Assembly: GCA_902805545.1 (NCBI GenBank)
Contig: CADCTD010000050.1
Coordinates: 1 to 64,000 of the forward strand
Reading direction: 5' to 3'
DNA from: an uncultured Craurococcus sp.
Lineage (GTDB): Bacteria; Pseudomonadota; Alphaproteobacteria; Acetobacterales; Acetobacteraceae
Length of the DNA stretch: 64,000 bases
The notes under the pieces are model-generated. The model did not search any database and was not told the DNA's origin. It was given only the letters and a program-made list of their open reading frames with translations. Below, one piece after another: positions 40,954 through 49,201 of the stretch (position 1 is its first letter; each line of letters begins with the position of its first letter). Position numbers and translations under genes: made by a program.

Positions 40954-41228
40954 GCCGGCTTGTGGCGGCGGCCGGCGATGTAGTCGGCGCCCTCCGGCCC
41001 TGCCGTCTCGGCATGGCGATGCCCGGCGGGGACGCTGAAGACATCGCCCGGGCCGTAGGTGGTGGCCTGGCCGTCGCGGGCGAGGGTGAAGGCGCCTCCC
41101 GTCACCAGCAGCTTGGCGTCGAAGGGGTGGGTGTGCTCCGGCACGGCCTGGCCGGGCGGGAGGCTGCGGGTGAGGACTTCCGTGAAGCCCTCCGCGCGCA
41201 GGATGTCGGCGAAGTCCCTGGCGTCCAT
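40950..41228 (-). CDS. Small cupin protein
   Basis: This is a 92-residue single cupin barrel. Metal-binding histidines are in AVPEHTHPFDAKLLVTGGAF (cupin motif 1) and GDVFSVPAGHRHAE (motif 2). Such small cupins act as isomerases, dioxygenases or sensors; the job here is unknown. It follows the 2-hydroxyacid dehydrogenase by 10 bp on the same strand, so they are likely co-transcribed. Confidence 0.78.
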   Translation of the reverse strand: MDARDFADILRAEGFTEVLTRSLPPGQAVPEHTHPFDAKLLVTGGAFTLARDGQATTYGPGDVFSVPAGHRHAETAGPEGADYIAGRRHKPA

Positions 41229-41238
41229 GCGGCCTCTC

Positions 41239-42207
41239 CTACCGGGCGATCTCGCCATTCACCATGAAGGCGGGGTCCCGCTTGCCGTCCAGCACGTCGA
41301 GGATGTTGCGCGCCGCCTGGCGGGCCATGCGGGCCAGGCCTTCCTCCGTGCTCGCCGCATTATGCGGGCTGACGACGACATTGGGGAGCGCATAGAGCGG
41401 GTTGGCGGCGGTCGAGGGCTCCACCTCCAGCACGTCGAGGCCGGCGCCCTGGAGGCGGCCGCTCCGCAAGGCCGCGGCCAGGGCGGCTTCCTCCACGATC
41501 GGGCCGCGGGCGGTGTTCACCAGGATGGCGCCGGGCTTGAGGGCGGCGAAGGCGGCCGTGTCCATCAGGTGGTGGGTCGCCGGCGACAGGGGACAGTGCA
41601 GCGTCACCACATCCGCCTCCGCGAGGCCCGCCTGGAGGTCGCGGATGGGGATGAAGCCGTCGGCGGCGATGCGGGCCGGGTGGAAGCCAGGGTCCATCAC
41701 CATCACCTTCATCTGGAAGGCGCGGCAGTAGCTGGCGACACGGCTGCCGATGCGGCCATAACCCACCACCAGGACGGAGCGGCCGGCGAGGTCGACCATG
41801 CCGGGGCCGGACTTCGCCCACCAGCCGCCCTCCTTGACGATGCGGTCGTTGTCGAGAGCGCGGCGGGCGACGGCGAGCATCAGCATCATCGCATGCTCGG
41901 CGACGCTGAGGTCGTTGGTGCCGTTCACCACCATCACCGGGATGTCGCGCTCGGTGCAGGCGGCGATGTCGACCGTGTCGAAGCCGACGCCGTAGCGGGA
42001 GACGACCTTCAGCCGTGATGCGGCGGCCAGCGCCGCGCGGTCCACCCGCTCCAGCCAGCAGAGCACGGCATCGGCGGAGGAGAGATGCTGGTGGAATTGC
42101 TCGACCGGCGGGTCCTGCAGGGTGACGATGTCGAGGTCGCCCCGCTCCGCCAGCACCGCCTGGCCGGCAGGGTGCAGGGCGCGGCAAAGCAGGATGCGGT
42201 GCGGCAT
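41239..42207 (-). CDS. D-isomer-specific 2-hydroxyacid dehydrogenase
   Basis: This is a 322-residue NAD(P)-dependent enzyme. The nucleotide-binding motif is VLVVGYGRIGSRVASYCRAF, the catalytic Arg region ILVNTARGPIVEE, and the histidine SPHNAAST. It belongs to the phosphoglycerate/hydroxypyruvate/lactate dehydrogenase family. A cupin and a convergent Bug receptor are neighbours; the substrate could be a small hydroxyacid. Confidence 0.9.
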   Translation of the reverse strand: MPHRILLCRALHPAGQAVLAERGDLDIVTLQDPPVEQFHQHLSSADAVLCWLERVDRAALAAASRLKVVSRYGVGFDTVDIAACTERDIPVMVVNGTNDLSVAEHAMMLMLAVARRALDNDRIVKEGGWWAKSGPGMVDLAGRSVLVVGYGRIGSRVASYCRAFQMKVMVMDPGFHPARIAADGFIPIRDLQAGLAEADVVTLHCPLSPATHHLMDTAAFAALKPGAILVNTARGPIVEEAALAAALRSGRLQGAGLDVLEVEPSTAANPLYALPNVVVSPHNAASTEEGLARMARQAARNILDVLDGKRDPAFMVNGEIAR

Positions 42208-42272
42208 GTGGATGGTCCTCCCCCGGATTGTGGTGGGATGGTGAAACCATCGGCGTCCGGCGCCAAGGCCTC

Positions 42273-42301
42273 TTGCCGCTGGGGCGGCGCGCGGCTAGGC
42301 T
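42273..42301 (+). promoter_or_regulatory. Candidate promoter of the leu leader and leuA
   Basis: TTGCCG (42273-42278), 17 bases, TAGGCT (42296-42301). The expected start (about 42307-42310) is within a few bases of the leader ATG at 42311, so the leader peptide would be translated from a nearly leaderless mRNA, as reported for trp leader peptides in rhizobia. Confidence 0.5.
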
Positions 42302-42310
42302 TTTGACTGC

Positions 42311-42415
42311 ATGACAGTGCGCGCGCCCCTTTCCGGCCTGACGAGCGGCTCCGCCGCCGGCCGCGCGCGCCCGCTTCTCGGCCTCCTCCTTCGACTTACC
42401 CGCCCCTGGGCGTGA
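42311..42415 (+). CDS. leuL: Leucine-rich leader peptide upstream of leuA
   Basis: This is a 34-codon reading frame starting ATG and ending TGA, encoding MTVRAPLSGLTSGSAAGRAR followed by PLLGLLLRLTRPWA. Six of the eight codons 22-29 are leucine (CTT CTC GGC CTC CTC CTT CGA CTT), including CTT, which is rare in this GC-rich genome. It lies 73 bp upstream of leuA. The composition and place are those of a classical amino-acid biosynthesis leader peptide. No ribosome-binding site is seen, consistent with a leaderless start. Confidence 0.75.
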   Translation: MTVRAPLSGLTSGSAAGRARPLLGLLLRLTRPWA

Positions 42416-42479
42416 CGCTCGGCTGACGGCCGGCTTCGCTCAGGGGGGACTGAGCGAGAGGCTGCGCGAGCACGAAGGA
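42387..42479 (+). promoter_or_regulatory. Leucine-responsive control region with anti-ribosome-binding-site pairing
   Basis: TCCTTCG (42387-42393), within the Leu codons 26-28 of the leader, is exactly complementary to CGAAGGA (42473-42479), which contains the leuA ribosome-binding site. Between them is a hairpin TCGCTCAG/CTGAGCGA (42436-42443, 42450-42457) with no T-tract. GGCCTC (42380-42385) can also pair with GAGGCT (42458-42463). This layout fits translational attenuation rather than a classical terminator. Confidence 0.5.
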
Positions 42480-42488
42480 AACGAATCC

Positions 42489-44078
42489 ATGGCCATCACC
42501 CATCCCAGCTTCGGCACGCTGGACGACAACCGCATCATCTTCTTCGACACCACCCTGCGCGACGGCGAGCAGTCGCCCGGCTTCTCGATGAACCTCGAGG
42601 AGAAGCTGCGGATGGCGGAGGCGCTGGCCGAGCTCGGCGTCGATGTCATCGAGGCGGGCTTCGCCATCGCCTCGCCCGGTGACTTCGAGAGCGTGCAGTC
42701 GATCGCACGGAGGTTCGCCAAGGACGGGCCGGTGGTCGCCAGCCTCGGCCGCGCCAACCCGGCCGATATCCTGCGCAGCGCCGAGGCGCTGAAGCCCGCG
42801 GCCCGCAAGCGCATCCATATCGTCCTGGCGACGAGCGAGCTGCATATGCGGGTGAAGCTGCGCATGTCGCCGGAGGAGGTGCTGGAGCTGACGACGAGCA
42901 GCGTCACCCTCGGCCGGCAGCACAGCGACGACGTCGAGTGGTCGGCCGAGGATGGCAGCCGCTCCGACCCCGACTTCCTCTGCCGCTGCGTCGAGGCGGC
43001 GATCAAGGCGGGCGCGACGACCATCAACATCCCCGACACGGTCGGCTACTCGATGCCGGAGGACATGGCGCGGATCTTCCGCGACCTGCGCAACCGGGTG
43101 CCGGGAATCGAGAAGGTCATCCTCTCGGCGCACAACCACAACGACCTCGGCATGGCCGTCGCCAATACCGTCGCCGCCATCCAGGCCGGCGTGCGGCAGA
43201 TCGAGAGCACGATCAACGGCATCGGCGAGCGGGCCGGCAATGCCTCGCTCGAGGAGGTGGCGATGGCGCTGCGGACGCGGCGGGATGCGCTGCCCTACAC
43301 CAACAACATCGTCACGCAGAAGCTGCTGCGCACCAGCAAGCTGCTGGCGACCATCACCGGCTTCGACGTGCAGCCGAACAAGGCGATCGTCGGCCGCAAC
43401 GCCTTCGCGCATGAATCGGGGATCCACCAGGACGGCGTGCTGAAGGATGCCTCCACCTACGAGATCATGACGCCGGAGAGCGTCGGCTGGACCAAGAACA
43501 GCCTGGTGCTCGGCAAGCATTCCGGCCGGGCGGCCTTCCGCGACAAGCTGGCCGCGCTCGGCTATACGGTCGGCGACAACCAGCTGAACGACGCCTTCCG
43601 CCGCTTCAAGGACCTCGCCGACCGCAAGAAGGTCGTCTACGACGAGGATGTCGTGGCGCTGGTCGATGACGAGGTGGTGCGCGGCAACGACCGGGTGAAG
43701 CTGCTGGCGCTGACGGTGGCGACGGGCCTCGGCACCAAGCCGATGGCGACGCTGGCGCTCGAGGTGGACGGCGAGCACAAGGATGGCATGGCGAGCGGCG
43801 ACGGCGCGGTGGATGCCACCTTCAACGCCATCCGCAACGCCATCCCCCATGAGGTGGCGCTGAAGCTCTATGCGGTGCAGAGCGTGACGGGAGGGACGGA
43901 CGCCCAGGCCCGCGTCACGGTGCGGCTGGAGGAAGGCGGCAAGCTGGTCGACGGCCAGGGCGCCGATACCGACACCATCGTGGCTTCCGCCCGGGCCTAT
44001 GTGCATGCCCTGAACAAGCTGCTGGTGAAGCGTGAGCGCACCGCACCGGCGGAAATCGGTGCCGCGCTGTCGGCCTGA
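42489..44078 (+). CDS. leuA: 2-isopropylmalate synthase
   Basis: This is a 529-residue enzyme, first step of leucine synthesis (acetyl-CoA plus 2-oxoisovalerate). Signatures: IIFFDTTLRDGEQSPGFSMN, LSAHNHNDLGMAVANTVAAI (metal-binding HXH), GNASLEEVAMAL and the C-terminal regulatory LeuA dimer domain with GTDAQARVTVRLEEGG. Start ATG 42489 with GAAGGAAAC upstream. Regulation by leucine through the leader is likely. It is followed by a terminator-like hairpin pointing the other way. Confidence 0.97.
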   Translation: MAITHPSFGTLDDNRIIFFDTTLRDGEQSPGFSMNLEEKLRMAEALAELGVDVIEAGFAIASPGDFESVQSIARRFAKDGPVVASLGRANPADILRSAEALKPAARKRIHIVLATSELHMRVKLRMSPEEVLELTTSSVTLGRQHSDDVEWSAEDGSRSDPDFLCRCVEAAIKAGATTINIPDTVGYSMPEDMARIFRDLRNRVPGIEKVILSAHNHNDLGMAVANTVAAIQAGVRQIESTINGIGERAGNASLEEVAMALRTRRDALPYTNNIVTQKLLRTSKLLATITGFDVQPNKAIVGRNAFAHESGIHQDGVLKDASTYEIMTPESVGWTKNSLVLGKHSGRAAFRDKLAALGYTVGDNQLNDAFRRFKDLADRKKVVYDEDVVALVDDEVVRGNDRVKLLALTVATGLGTKPMATLALEVDGEHKDGMASGDGAVDATFNAIRNAIPHEVALKLYAVQSVTGGTDAQARVTVRLEEGGKLVDGQGADTDTIVASARAYVHALNKLLVKRERTAPAEIGAALSA

Positions 44079-44099
44079 GCGCATGGCACTGAGCGCATG

Positions 44100-44130
44100 A
44101 AAAAAGCCCCGGCCAGGCCGGCCGGGGCTC
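44100..44130 (-). terminator. Intrinsic terminator of the nepR transcript
   Basis: On the minus strand AGCCCCGGCC (44130-44121) pairs with GGCCGGGGCT (44115-44106) around a five-base loop, followed by T's (44106-44100). It lies 25 bp after the nepR stop and 21 bp after the leuA stop. The T-run is on the minus strand only, so it mainly serves nepR, but the stem can also end leuA. Confidence 0.75.
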
Positions 44131-44155
44131 ATGAAGGCGCATATGGCGGGGTGCG

Positions 44156-44356
44156 CTAAGTCTTGCCGGAGGAGGACTGGTCCTCCTCGATGAGACGCAG
44201 CAACTCGTCCGGAATCGGCTCGCGCGCCACGGTATCGTAGAGCTGGTGCAGCCCACGCCGCAGCCAGACATCGAAGGCCTGGTCCACCTCCTTGCCCTCC
44301 TGCTCGACACCGGGCTTTGCCGGATTGTTTGCGCGCTTCTTTTCGATCTTGCCCAT
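44156..44356 (-). CDS. nepR: NepR anti-sigma factor
   Basis: This is a 66-residue protein that starts MGKIEKKRANNPAKPG; an in-frame ATG one codon upstream is also possible. The core DVWLRRGLHQLYDTVAREPI followed by PDELLRLI is the NepR motif, which binds EcfG sigma factors in the alphaproteobacterial general stress response. Phosphorylated PhyR pulls NepR off the sigma factor. It is the last gene of the minus-strand set, 72 bp after a sigma gene. Confidence 0.87.
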   Translation of the reverse strand: MGKIEKKRANNPAKPGVEQEGKEVDQAFDVWLRRGLHQLYDTVAREPIPDELLRLIEEDQSSSGKT

Positions 44357-44428
44357 CATCCCGGCCGCCAAGGACGGGCTGGCGGGGTGCCGCTCAAGCA
44401 CCGCCGCCCCACTCCGTGTCATATTACA

Positions 44429-45037
44429 CTATACCACAGAGCGGATTTCGCCAACGACCGTATCGGTCCGGTCGCGCTGTGCGCCGTTCCGAATCTCGGC
44501 GGTCGGCTGGTCCTCGCCCATCAGCCAGGCCTGGAGCTGGCGGCGGGCGCGGAACACGCGGCTCTTCGCCGTGCCGACGGCGCAGCCGGTGGCCTGGGCG
44601 ACTTCCTCGTAGGAGAGGCCCTGGAGGACCACCATGAACAGCGCTTCGCGCTGGTCGGAGGGCAGGCGGCCGAGGGCGCGGCTCAGCTCCTTGAGGACGA
44701 GGCGATCCTCATGCGCACCGCTGACGGCGAAGGCGGACATCGGCAGATCCTCGATGTCGGTCGTCTCGCGCTGCTTGCGGAGCGTGGAGATGAAGCGGTT
44801 GCGCAGGATGCGGTGCATCCAGGCGGCGAAGTTGGTGCCGGGGGTGAAGCTGTCCTTCGCCGCCAGGGCATTGGCGACGGCATCCTGCACCAGATCCTCC
44901 GCAGCGGCCCGGTTGCGCGTCAGCGCCAGGGCCTGGACCCGCAACTTCGGCAGCAGGGCAACGAGCTGGCCATGGAATTCGGCAGCGCTGCTGACGGCGT
45001 GAGCGGGCTTCGCGGTGGTGTCGGTGTGTCCGTCCAT
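44429..45037 (-). CDS. ECF sigma factor, EcfG-like (first copy)
   Basis: This is a 202-residue sigma-70 family factor. Region 2 is NRAAAEDLVQDAVANALAAK followed by NFAAWMHRILRNRFISTLR; region 4 is RLPSDQREALFMVVLQGLSY and EVAQATGCAVGTAKSRVFRA. It is next to nepR, so it is the best candidate for the general stress response sigma factor. The ATG at 45037 is preceded by AGAGGAAC. It lies 72 bp downstream of a second sigma factor gene on the same strand. Confidence 0.85.
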   Translation of the reverse strand: MDGHTDTTAKPAHAVSSAAEFHGQLVALLPKLRVQALALTRNRAAAEDLVQDAVANALAAKDSFTPGTNFAAWMHRILRNRFISTLRKQRETTDIEDLPMSAFAVSGAHEDRLVLKELSRALGRLPSDQREALFMVVLQGLSYEEVAQATGCAVGTAKSRVFRARRQLQAWLMGEDQPTAEIRNGAQRDRTDTVVGEIRSVV

Positions 45038-45109
45038 AGTGGTCCGGTTCCTCTTGCTTCGTCTGAGGAGGAGTGACCGGCCGGTGGGAAAGGATGCATC
45101 ACGCACGCG

Positions 45110-45613
45110 TCAGGAAGTCACGGGATCGGGAGGCTGCTTCTCGAGGGCGGCCGCCAGCAGCCGGCGGGCGCGGGAGACGCGGGCCTTCATGGTGCCGAGC
45201 GGGACGTCGCAGATCGCGGCGGCCTCCTGGTGCGAGAGGCCCTGCGCGCCGACCAGGATCACCGCCTCGCGCAGCAGCGGCGGCAGGTCGCGCAGCGCCC
45301 GCGTCAGGTCGCGCATGCGCCCTGGAACTTCCTGCTCGGCAGGCGCACCCTGCTTTTCCTCCGGCAGCGACTCGGCAAGGCGGCGTTCGCGGCGACGCGA
45401 GCGGAGCTGCTCATGGAAGGTGTTGCGGATGACGGCGAGGCACCAGGCACGAAGGTCGACACCCTCCGACTTGCCGTCGAGCGAGCGCAGGGTCCGCAAG
45501 ACCGCTTCCTGCACGAGATCGTCGGCTTCCGTGCGCGAGCCCGAGAGATACCGGGCAAAGGCCCGGAGTTCGGGCAACAAATGCGCGAGCGCCGTCCGCA
45601 GCGCGCGATCCAT
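45110..45613 (-). CDS. ECF sigma factor, EcfG-like (second copy)
   Basis: This is a 167-residue sigma factor. Region 2: SRTEADDLVQEAVLRTLRSL and LRAWCLAVIRNTFHEQLRSR; region 4: LPPLLREAVILVGAQGLSHQ and AAAICDVPLGTMKARVSRAR, the last being close to EcfG paralogs. The ATG at 45613 is taken; a GTG five codons upstream (45628) is also possible. It is divergent from phyR. Two sigma genes in the phyR-nepR locus suggest paralogs with split or overlapping regulons. Confidence 0.82.
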   Translation of the reverse strand: MDRALRTALAHLLPELRAFARYLSGSRTEADDLVQEAVLRTLRSLDGKSEGVDLRAWCLAVIRNTFHEQLRSRRRERRLAESLPEEKQGAPAEQEVPGRMRDLTRALRDLPPLLREAVILVGAQGLSHQEAAAICDVPLGTMKARVSRARRLLAAALEKQPPDPVTS

Positions 45614-45697
45614 GGCTTGTTCGGTCACGACATGCTCAATATCACCACGATCGGGGTGCGATAAGGATATCCATCGCCTGTGCAGGATGAGAACGGC

Positions 45698-46444
45698 ATG
45701 AGCGCCATCGACCGGGCGGGGATGATCAAGGCATTGCCCTATGCGCGCCGCTATGCCCGCGCGCTGACCGGGACCCAAGGCCAGGGCGATGCCATGGTGG
45801 CGGATGCGCTGCGGCAGGTCATGGCGCAGCAATTCCCCGAAAATGCGACGCCGCGTGCCATATTGTACGGTGCCGTCGGCGATGCCGTGCGCGCCGCGGA
45901 TACCGGGCCGCCGAAGGATCCGGCCGGGTTGACCCTGCAGCAGCGCATGCTGCTGCTGCTGACCGCGCTCGAGGAACAGCCGCTGACCGCGGCGGCCTCC
46001 GCCTGCCGCATCTCGCCGGCGGAAGCGGAGGCGGAGCTGCGCGTGGCCCGCGACGGGCTGCGCACCGGCGTGACCGCCCGCGTGCTCATCATCGAGGATG
46101 AGCCGATCATCGCCCTCGACATCCAGGAGCTGGTGGAGCGCTGCGGCCACAGCGTCGTCGGCATCGCGGCGACGGAGACGGAGGCGGTGGAGATCGCCCG
46201 GGCCGAGCGGCCGGGGCTGGTGCTGGCCGACATCAATCTCGGCGCCGGCGGCGACGGGGCGAGCGCCGTCGCGCGCATCCTGCGCGACCTGACGGCGCCG
46301 GTGATCTTCGTCACCGCCTATCCGGAGCGGTTGCTGACCGGCGAGGCGGTGGAGCCGGCCTTCGTCATCACCAAGCCCTTCGACCCGACGACGCTGGCGG
46401 TGGCGACCTACCAGGCCGTGACGCGAGGCGTGCGCCCGGTTTGA
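45698..46444 (+). CDS. phyR: PhyR anti-anti-sigma response regulator
   Basis: This is a 248-residue protein with a sigma-like N-terminal half (LPYARRYARALTGTQGQGDA and the region-4-like TLQQRMLLLLTALEEQPLTA) that mimics EcfG for NepR binding. The C-terminal receiver domain shows VLIIEDEPIIALDIQELVER, the phospho-accepting Asp in LVLADINLG, and the conserved FVTAYPERLLTGE and ITKPFDPTTL. Phosphorylation frees the sigma-like half to bind NepR. The start at 45698 has AGGATGAGA upstream. A histidine kinase is not adjacent. Confidence 0.93.
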   Translation: MSAIDRAGMIKALPYARRYARALTGTQGQGDAMVADALRQVMAQQFPENATPRAILYGAVGDAVRAADTGPPKDPAGLTLQQRMLLLLTALEEQPLTAAASACRISPAEAEAELRVARDGLRTGVTARVLIIEDEPIIALDIQELVERCGHSVVGIAATETEAVEIARAERPGLVLADINLGAGGDGASAVARILRDLTAPVIFVTAYPERLLTGEAVEPAFVITKPFDPTTLAVATYQAVTRGVRPV

Positions 46445-46469
46445 TGTAACACGGGTTCGTTATGCATGA

Positions 46470-46494
46470 AGAACCGAACGGGGGCGCCGGCGTT
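46470..46494 (+). promoter_or_regulatory. Candidate EcfG-dependent promoter
   Basis: AGAAC (46470-46474), 16 bases, CGTT (46491-46494). The EcfG consensus is GGAAC-N16/17-CGTT, so one base differs. It lies 28 bp upstream of the DUF1328 gene and 26 bp after the phyR stop. Placement next to the stress sigma locus makes it worth testing. Confidence 0.4.
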
Positions 46495-46521
46495 CAGCCG
46501 GCAGACCCTGCGGAGGATGTC

Positions 46522-46686
46522 ATGCTCTACTGGACGCTCGTCTTTCTCGGCGTAGCGCTGGTCGCCGGCCTGTTCGGCTTCGGCGGCATCGCCTCGGCCT
46601 CGGCTGGGATGGTCAAGGTCCTCTTCACCATCTTCATCGTGCTGTTCGTCGCGTCCCTGATCTTCGGGGCCGTCCGCGGGGCATGA
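46522..46686 (+). CDS. DUF1328 small membrane protein
   Basis: This is a 54-residue protein with two hydrophobic helices ([38 protein letters not shown]) joined by [10 protein letters not shown], the DUF1328/YtjA pattern. Family members are widespread and often stress-induced. A candidate EcfG promoter precedes it, and its end overlaps the next gene by 4 bp (ATGA). The GGAGGATGTC before the ATG is a good ribosome-binding site. Confidence 0.82.
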   Translation: MLYWTLVFLGVALVAGLFGFGGIASASAGMVKVLFTIFIVLFVASLIFGAVRGA

Positions 46687-47351
46687 GGCTCGGGCGGCGC
46701 GGGCTGCTCGCGGCCCTGGCCATCGCCCCCCCCATGGGCGGCGCGCGGGCGCAGACCGCGGCGGGGCGGCGCGGCGAGCCGGATCTCTGGTTCGACCCGA
46801 CGCAGCTGCCCTCCTTCACCGGCACGGTCGAGCGCTACCTGCCCAACCCGCTCGGCGAGGTGGACGGGCTGACCTTCCGGGAAGGCCCGCAGGTGGTCTT
46901 CCCGCCCGATGTAGCGGAGGCGGTGCGGCGGGATGCGCCGGCCGGGAAATCCGTCATCATCTGGGGCATCCGGGCGCGGCGGGCGCCGGTGATCACCATG
47001 CTCGCCTTCGCGCCGAGCTCCGATGCGACGCCGGTGGTGGTGGACCGCTTCTACTGGCGGCTCGGCGGGCGGATGGCGCAGGCGGGCGGCACCGCGCTTC
47101 GCCTCTCCGGCACGGTCAAGCAGCCCTACTACACGCCGCAGGGTGAAGTGGCGGGGGCGATCCTCGAGGATGGCAGCGTCGTGCTGGTGCCGGCCTCCGC
47201 CGTCGCCGGCGTGCAGGACATGCTGAAGCCGGGCCAGGCGCTGGCCGCGGCCGGGCCGGGGCGGGAGGGGCCGGACGGACGGGCGCTGCTTGCCGAGCGG
47301 CTCGGCCCCGCGCCCGATGCGCTGCGGCCGCTGCCAGGGCCGCCGCGCTGA
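46683..47351 (+). CDS. Exported protein of unknown function
   Basis: This is a 222-residue protein with an [20 protein letters not shown] start that resembles a twin-arginine signal with Ala-rich core. Later features: [40 protein letters not shown] and [12 protein letters not shown]. No domain was recognised. It lies between the DUF1328 gene (4-bp overlap) and the ABC protein (2-bp gap), so it is probably periplasmic and expressed with them. Confidence 0.65.
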   Translation: MRLGRRGLLAALAIAPPMGGARAQTAAGRRGEPDLWFDPTQLPSFTGTVERYLPNPLGEVDGLTFREGPQVVFPPDVAEAVRRDAPAGKSVIIWGIRARRAPVITMLAFAPSSDATPVVVDRFYWRLGGRMAQAGGTALRLSGTVKQPYYTPQGEVAGAILEDGSVVLVPASAVAGVQDMLKPGQALAAAGPGREGPDGRALLAERLGPAPDALRPLPGPPR

Positions 47352-47353
47352 CC

Positions 47354-49192
47354 ATGGCCGAGGACGACAGCGCCGAGGATGGCGGCAAGCCCGGCTTCAT
47401 GGCGGGCTTCTGGCGACTGACCAGGCAATACTATCGCGGCGAGGAGCGGCGGCGGGCCTGGTGGCTGACGGGCGGCGTGCTGGCGCTGACGCTGCTGCAG
47501 ATCGGCGTGCAGGTGCGGTTCAACATCTGGAACCGCGACTTCTTCAACGCCCTGGAATCACGCGACCGCGATGCCTTCTTCGGCCAGCTCGGCCTGTTCG
47601 TGGCGCTGACCGTCGGCAGCATGGTGACGGCGGTGTTCCAGCTCTACATGCGGCAGATGCTGCAGCTGCACTGGCGGGAATGGCTGGTGAAGCGGCTGCA
47701 GCACCGCTGGCTGGAGGGCGGGCGGCACTACCGCATCAATTTCCTCCCCGACGCGGCGGACAATCCGGACCAGCGGATGAGCGAGAACACGCGCTGGGCC
47801 ACCGCCATCGCCGTCGACATGGCGGTGGGGCTGGTCAGCTCGGTGCTGATGCTCGTCTCCTTCGTCGGCATCCTGTGGACCCTGTCGGGGCCGCTGCATG
47901 TCTCGCTCGGCGGCAGCGACTTCGAGATCCCGGGCTACATGGTCTTCGCGGCGCTGCTCTACGCCGGCATCGGCTCGGCGCTGACCTGGTTCATCGGCCG
48001 GCCGATGGTCGAGGCGAATATCCGGCGGAACGAGGCGGAGAGCGACCACCGCTTCGCGCTCGTGCGGCTGCGGGAGAGCAGCGAGGGCGTCGCGCTGATC
48101 CGCGGCGAGGCGGATGAGGAGCGCGGGCTGCAGCGCGCCTTCGGCCAGGTGGCGCAGTCGATGCTCGACCTGATGCGGAGCGAGCGGCGGCTGATGTGGC
48201 TGACCTCGGCCTATGGGATGCTGCTGACGGTCTTCCCCGTGCTGGTGGCGAGTCCGCGCTATTTCGCCGGCGCCATCACGCTCGGCGTGCTGATGCAGAT
48301 CTCCTCCGCCTTCGGGCAGGTGACGAGCAGCCTCAACTGGTTCGTCGACAATTTCCCGCGCCTTGCGGACTGGCGCAGCCATGTGGCGCGCGTCGTCGAG
48401 CTGGAGGAGACGCTGGACGGGGCGGATGTGGAGGAGGCGGATACCGTCATCGCCATCGAGGAGGGGCCGGGCGAGGACGGGCAGGAGGTCCTGGCCTTCC
48501 GCGACCTCCAGATCGCCCAGGCCGATGGCACGCTGGTGATCGAGCAGGCGAACGCGGAGATCGGGCCGGGCGAGAAGGTGCTGATCCTCGGCGAGAGCGG
48601 GAGCGGGAAGTCGACGCTGTTCCGGGCGATTGCGGGCCTGTGGCCCTGGGGGTCGGGGGCGATCCGGATCCCCCGCCGGGCGTCGATGATGTTCATGCCG
48701 CAGCGGCCCTACCTGCCGCTCGGCACGCTGCATGCGGCGCTCACCTATCCGGCGCCGGCCGAGGAATACTCCCGCGAGGCGGTGCAGGCGGCGCTCAGGC
48801 GCTGCGGGCTGGAGGCGCTGGTGCCGCGGCTGGAGGAGGAGGACCGGTGGGACCGCATCCTCTCCCTCGGCGAGCAGCAGCGGCTGGCCTTCGCGCGGCT
48901 GCTGCTGCACCGGCCGGGCTGGGTCTTCATGGATGAGGCGACGGCGGCGCTCGACGAGGCCAACCAGGACAGCATGATGCGGATGTTCGGGGAGGAGCTG
49001 GCCGGGAGCGCGCTGGTCTCGATCGGGCACCGGCCAGGACTCGATGCCTATCACGACCGGACGCTGAAGCTGATCCCAGGGGCCGAAGGGGCTCGCCTGC
49101 GCCGTCGTCAACCAAGGCGGGAGAAGCGCAACCGCAACCCGATCCGTCGCCTCTTCCGTCGCAAGGCTGCGCAGGCTGGGGAAGCTGACTGA
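47354..49192 (+). CDS. SbmA/BacA-like ABC transporter (fused membrane and ATPase domains)
   Basis: This is a 612-residue half-transporter. The N-terminal membrane domain has multiple helices and the family stretch DNPDQRMSENTRWATAIAVD, with NWFVDNFPRLADWRS at the end of it. The ATPase domain has Walker A ILGESGSGKSTLFRA, signature SLGEQQRLAFARLLL and Walker B WVFMDEATAALDEA. The LGEQQ signature and ABC_membrane_2 layout match the YddA/BacA-like group, which includes transporters of peptides, cobalamin or very-long-chain fatty acids. The substrate is unknown. The C-terminus is very basic (RRRQPRREKRNRNP). Confidence 0.85.
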   Translation: MAEDDSAEDGGKPGFMAGFWRLTRQYYRGEERRRAWWLTGGVLALTLLQIGVQVRFNIWNRDFFNALESRDRDAFFGQLGLFVALTVGSMVTAVFQLYMRQMLQLHWREWLVKRLQHRWLEGGRHYRINFLPDAADNPDQRMSENTRWATAIAVDMAVGLVSSVLMLVSFVGILWTLSGPLHVSLGGSDFEIPGYMVFAALLYAGIGSALTWFIGRPMVEANIRRNEAESDHRFALVRLRESSEGVALIRGEADEERGLQRAFGQVAQSMLDLMRSERRLMWLTSAYGMLLTVFPVLVASPRYFAGAITLGVLMQISSAFGQVTSSLNWFVDNFPRLADWRSHVARVVELEETLDGADVEEADTVIAIEEGPGEDGQEVLAFRDLQIAQADGTLVIEQANAEIGPGEKVLILGESGSGKSTLFRAIAGLWPWGSGAIRIPRRASMMFMPQRPYLPLGTLHAALTYPAPAEEYSREAVQAALRRCGLEALVPRLEEEDRWDRILSLGEQQRLAFARLLLHRPGWVFMDEATAALDEANQDSMMRMFGEELAGSALVSIGHRPGLDAYHDRTLKLIPGAEGARLRRRQPRREKRNRNPIRRLFRRKAAQAGEAD

Positions 49193-49201
49193 TGCATGGG
49201 T

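Noticed and set aside
42436-42457. Classical rho-independent attenuator before leuA
   Set aside because: The hairpin has an 8-bp stem but no T-run after it, so it does not meet the intrinsic terminator pattern; translational control was preferred.
45614-45697. EcfG promoter between the second sigma gene and phyR
   Set aside because: No GGAAC-N16/17-CGTT match was found on either strand in this gap.
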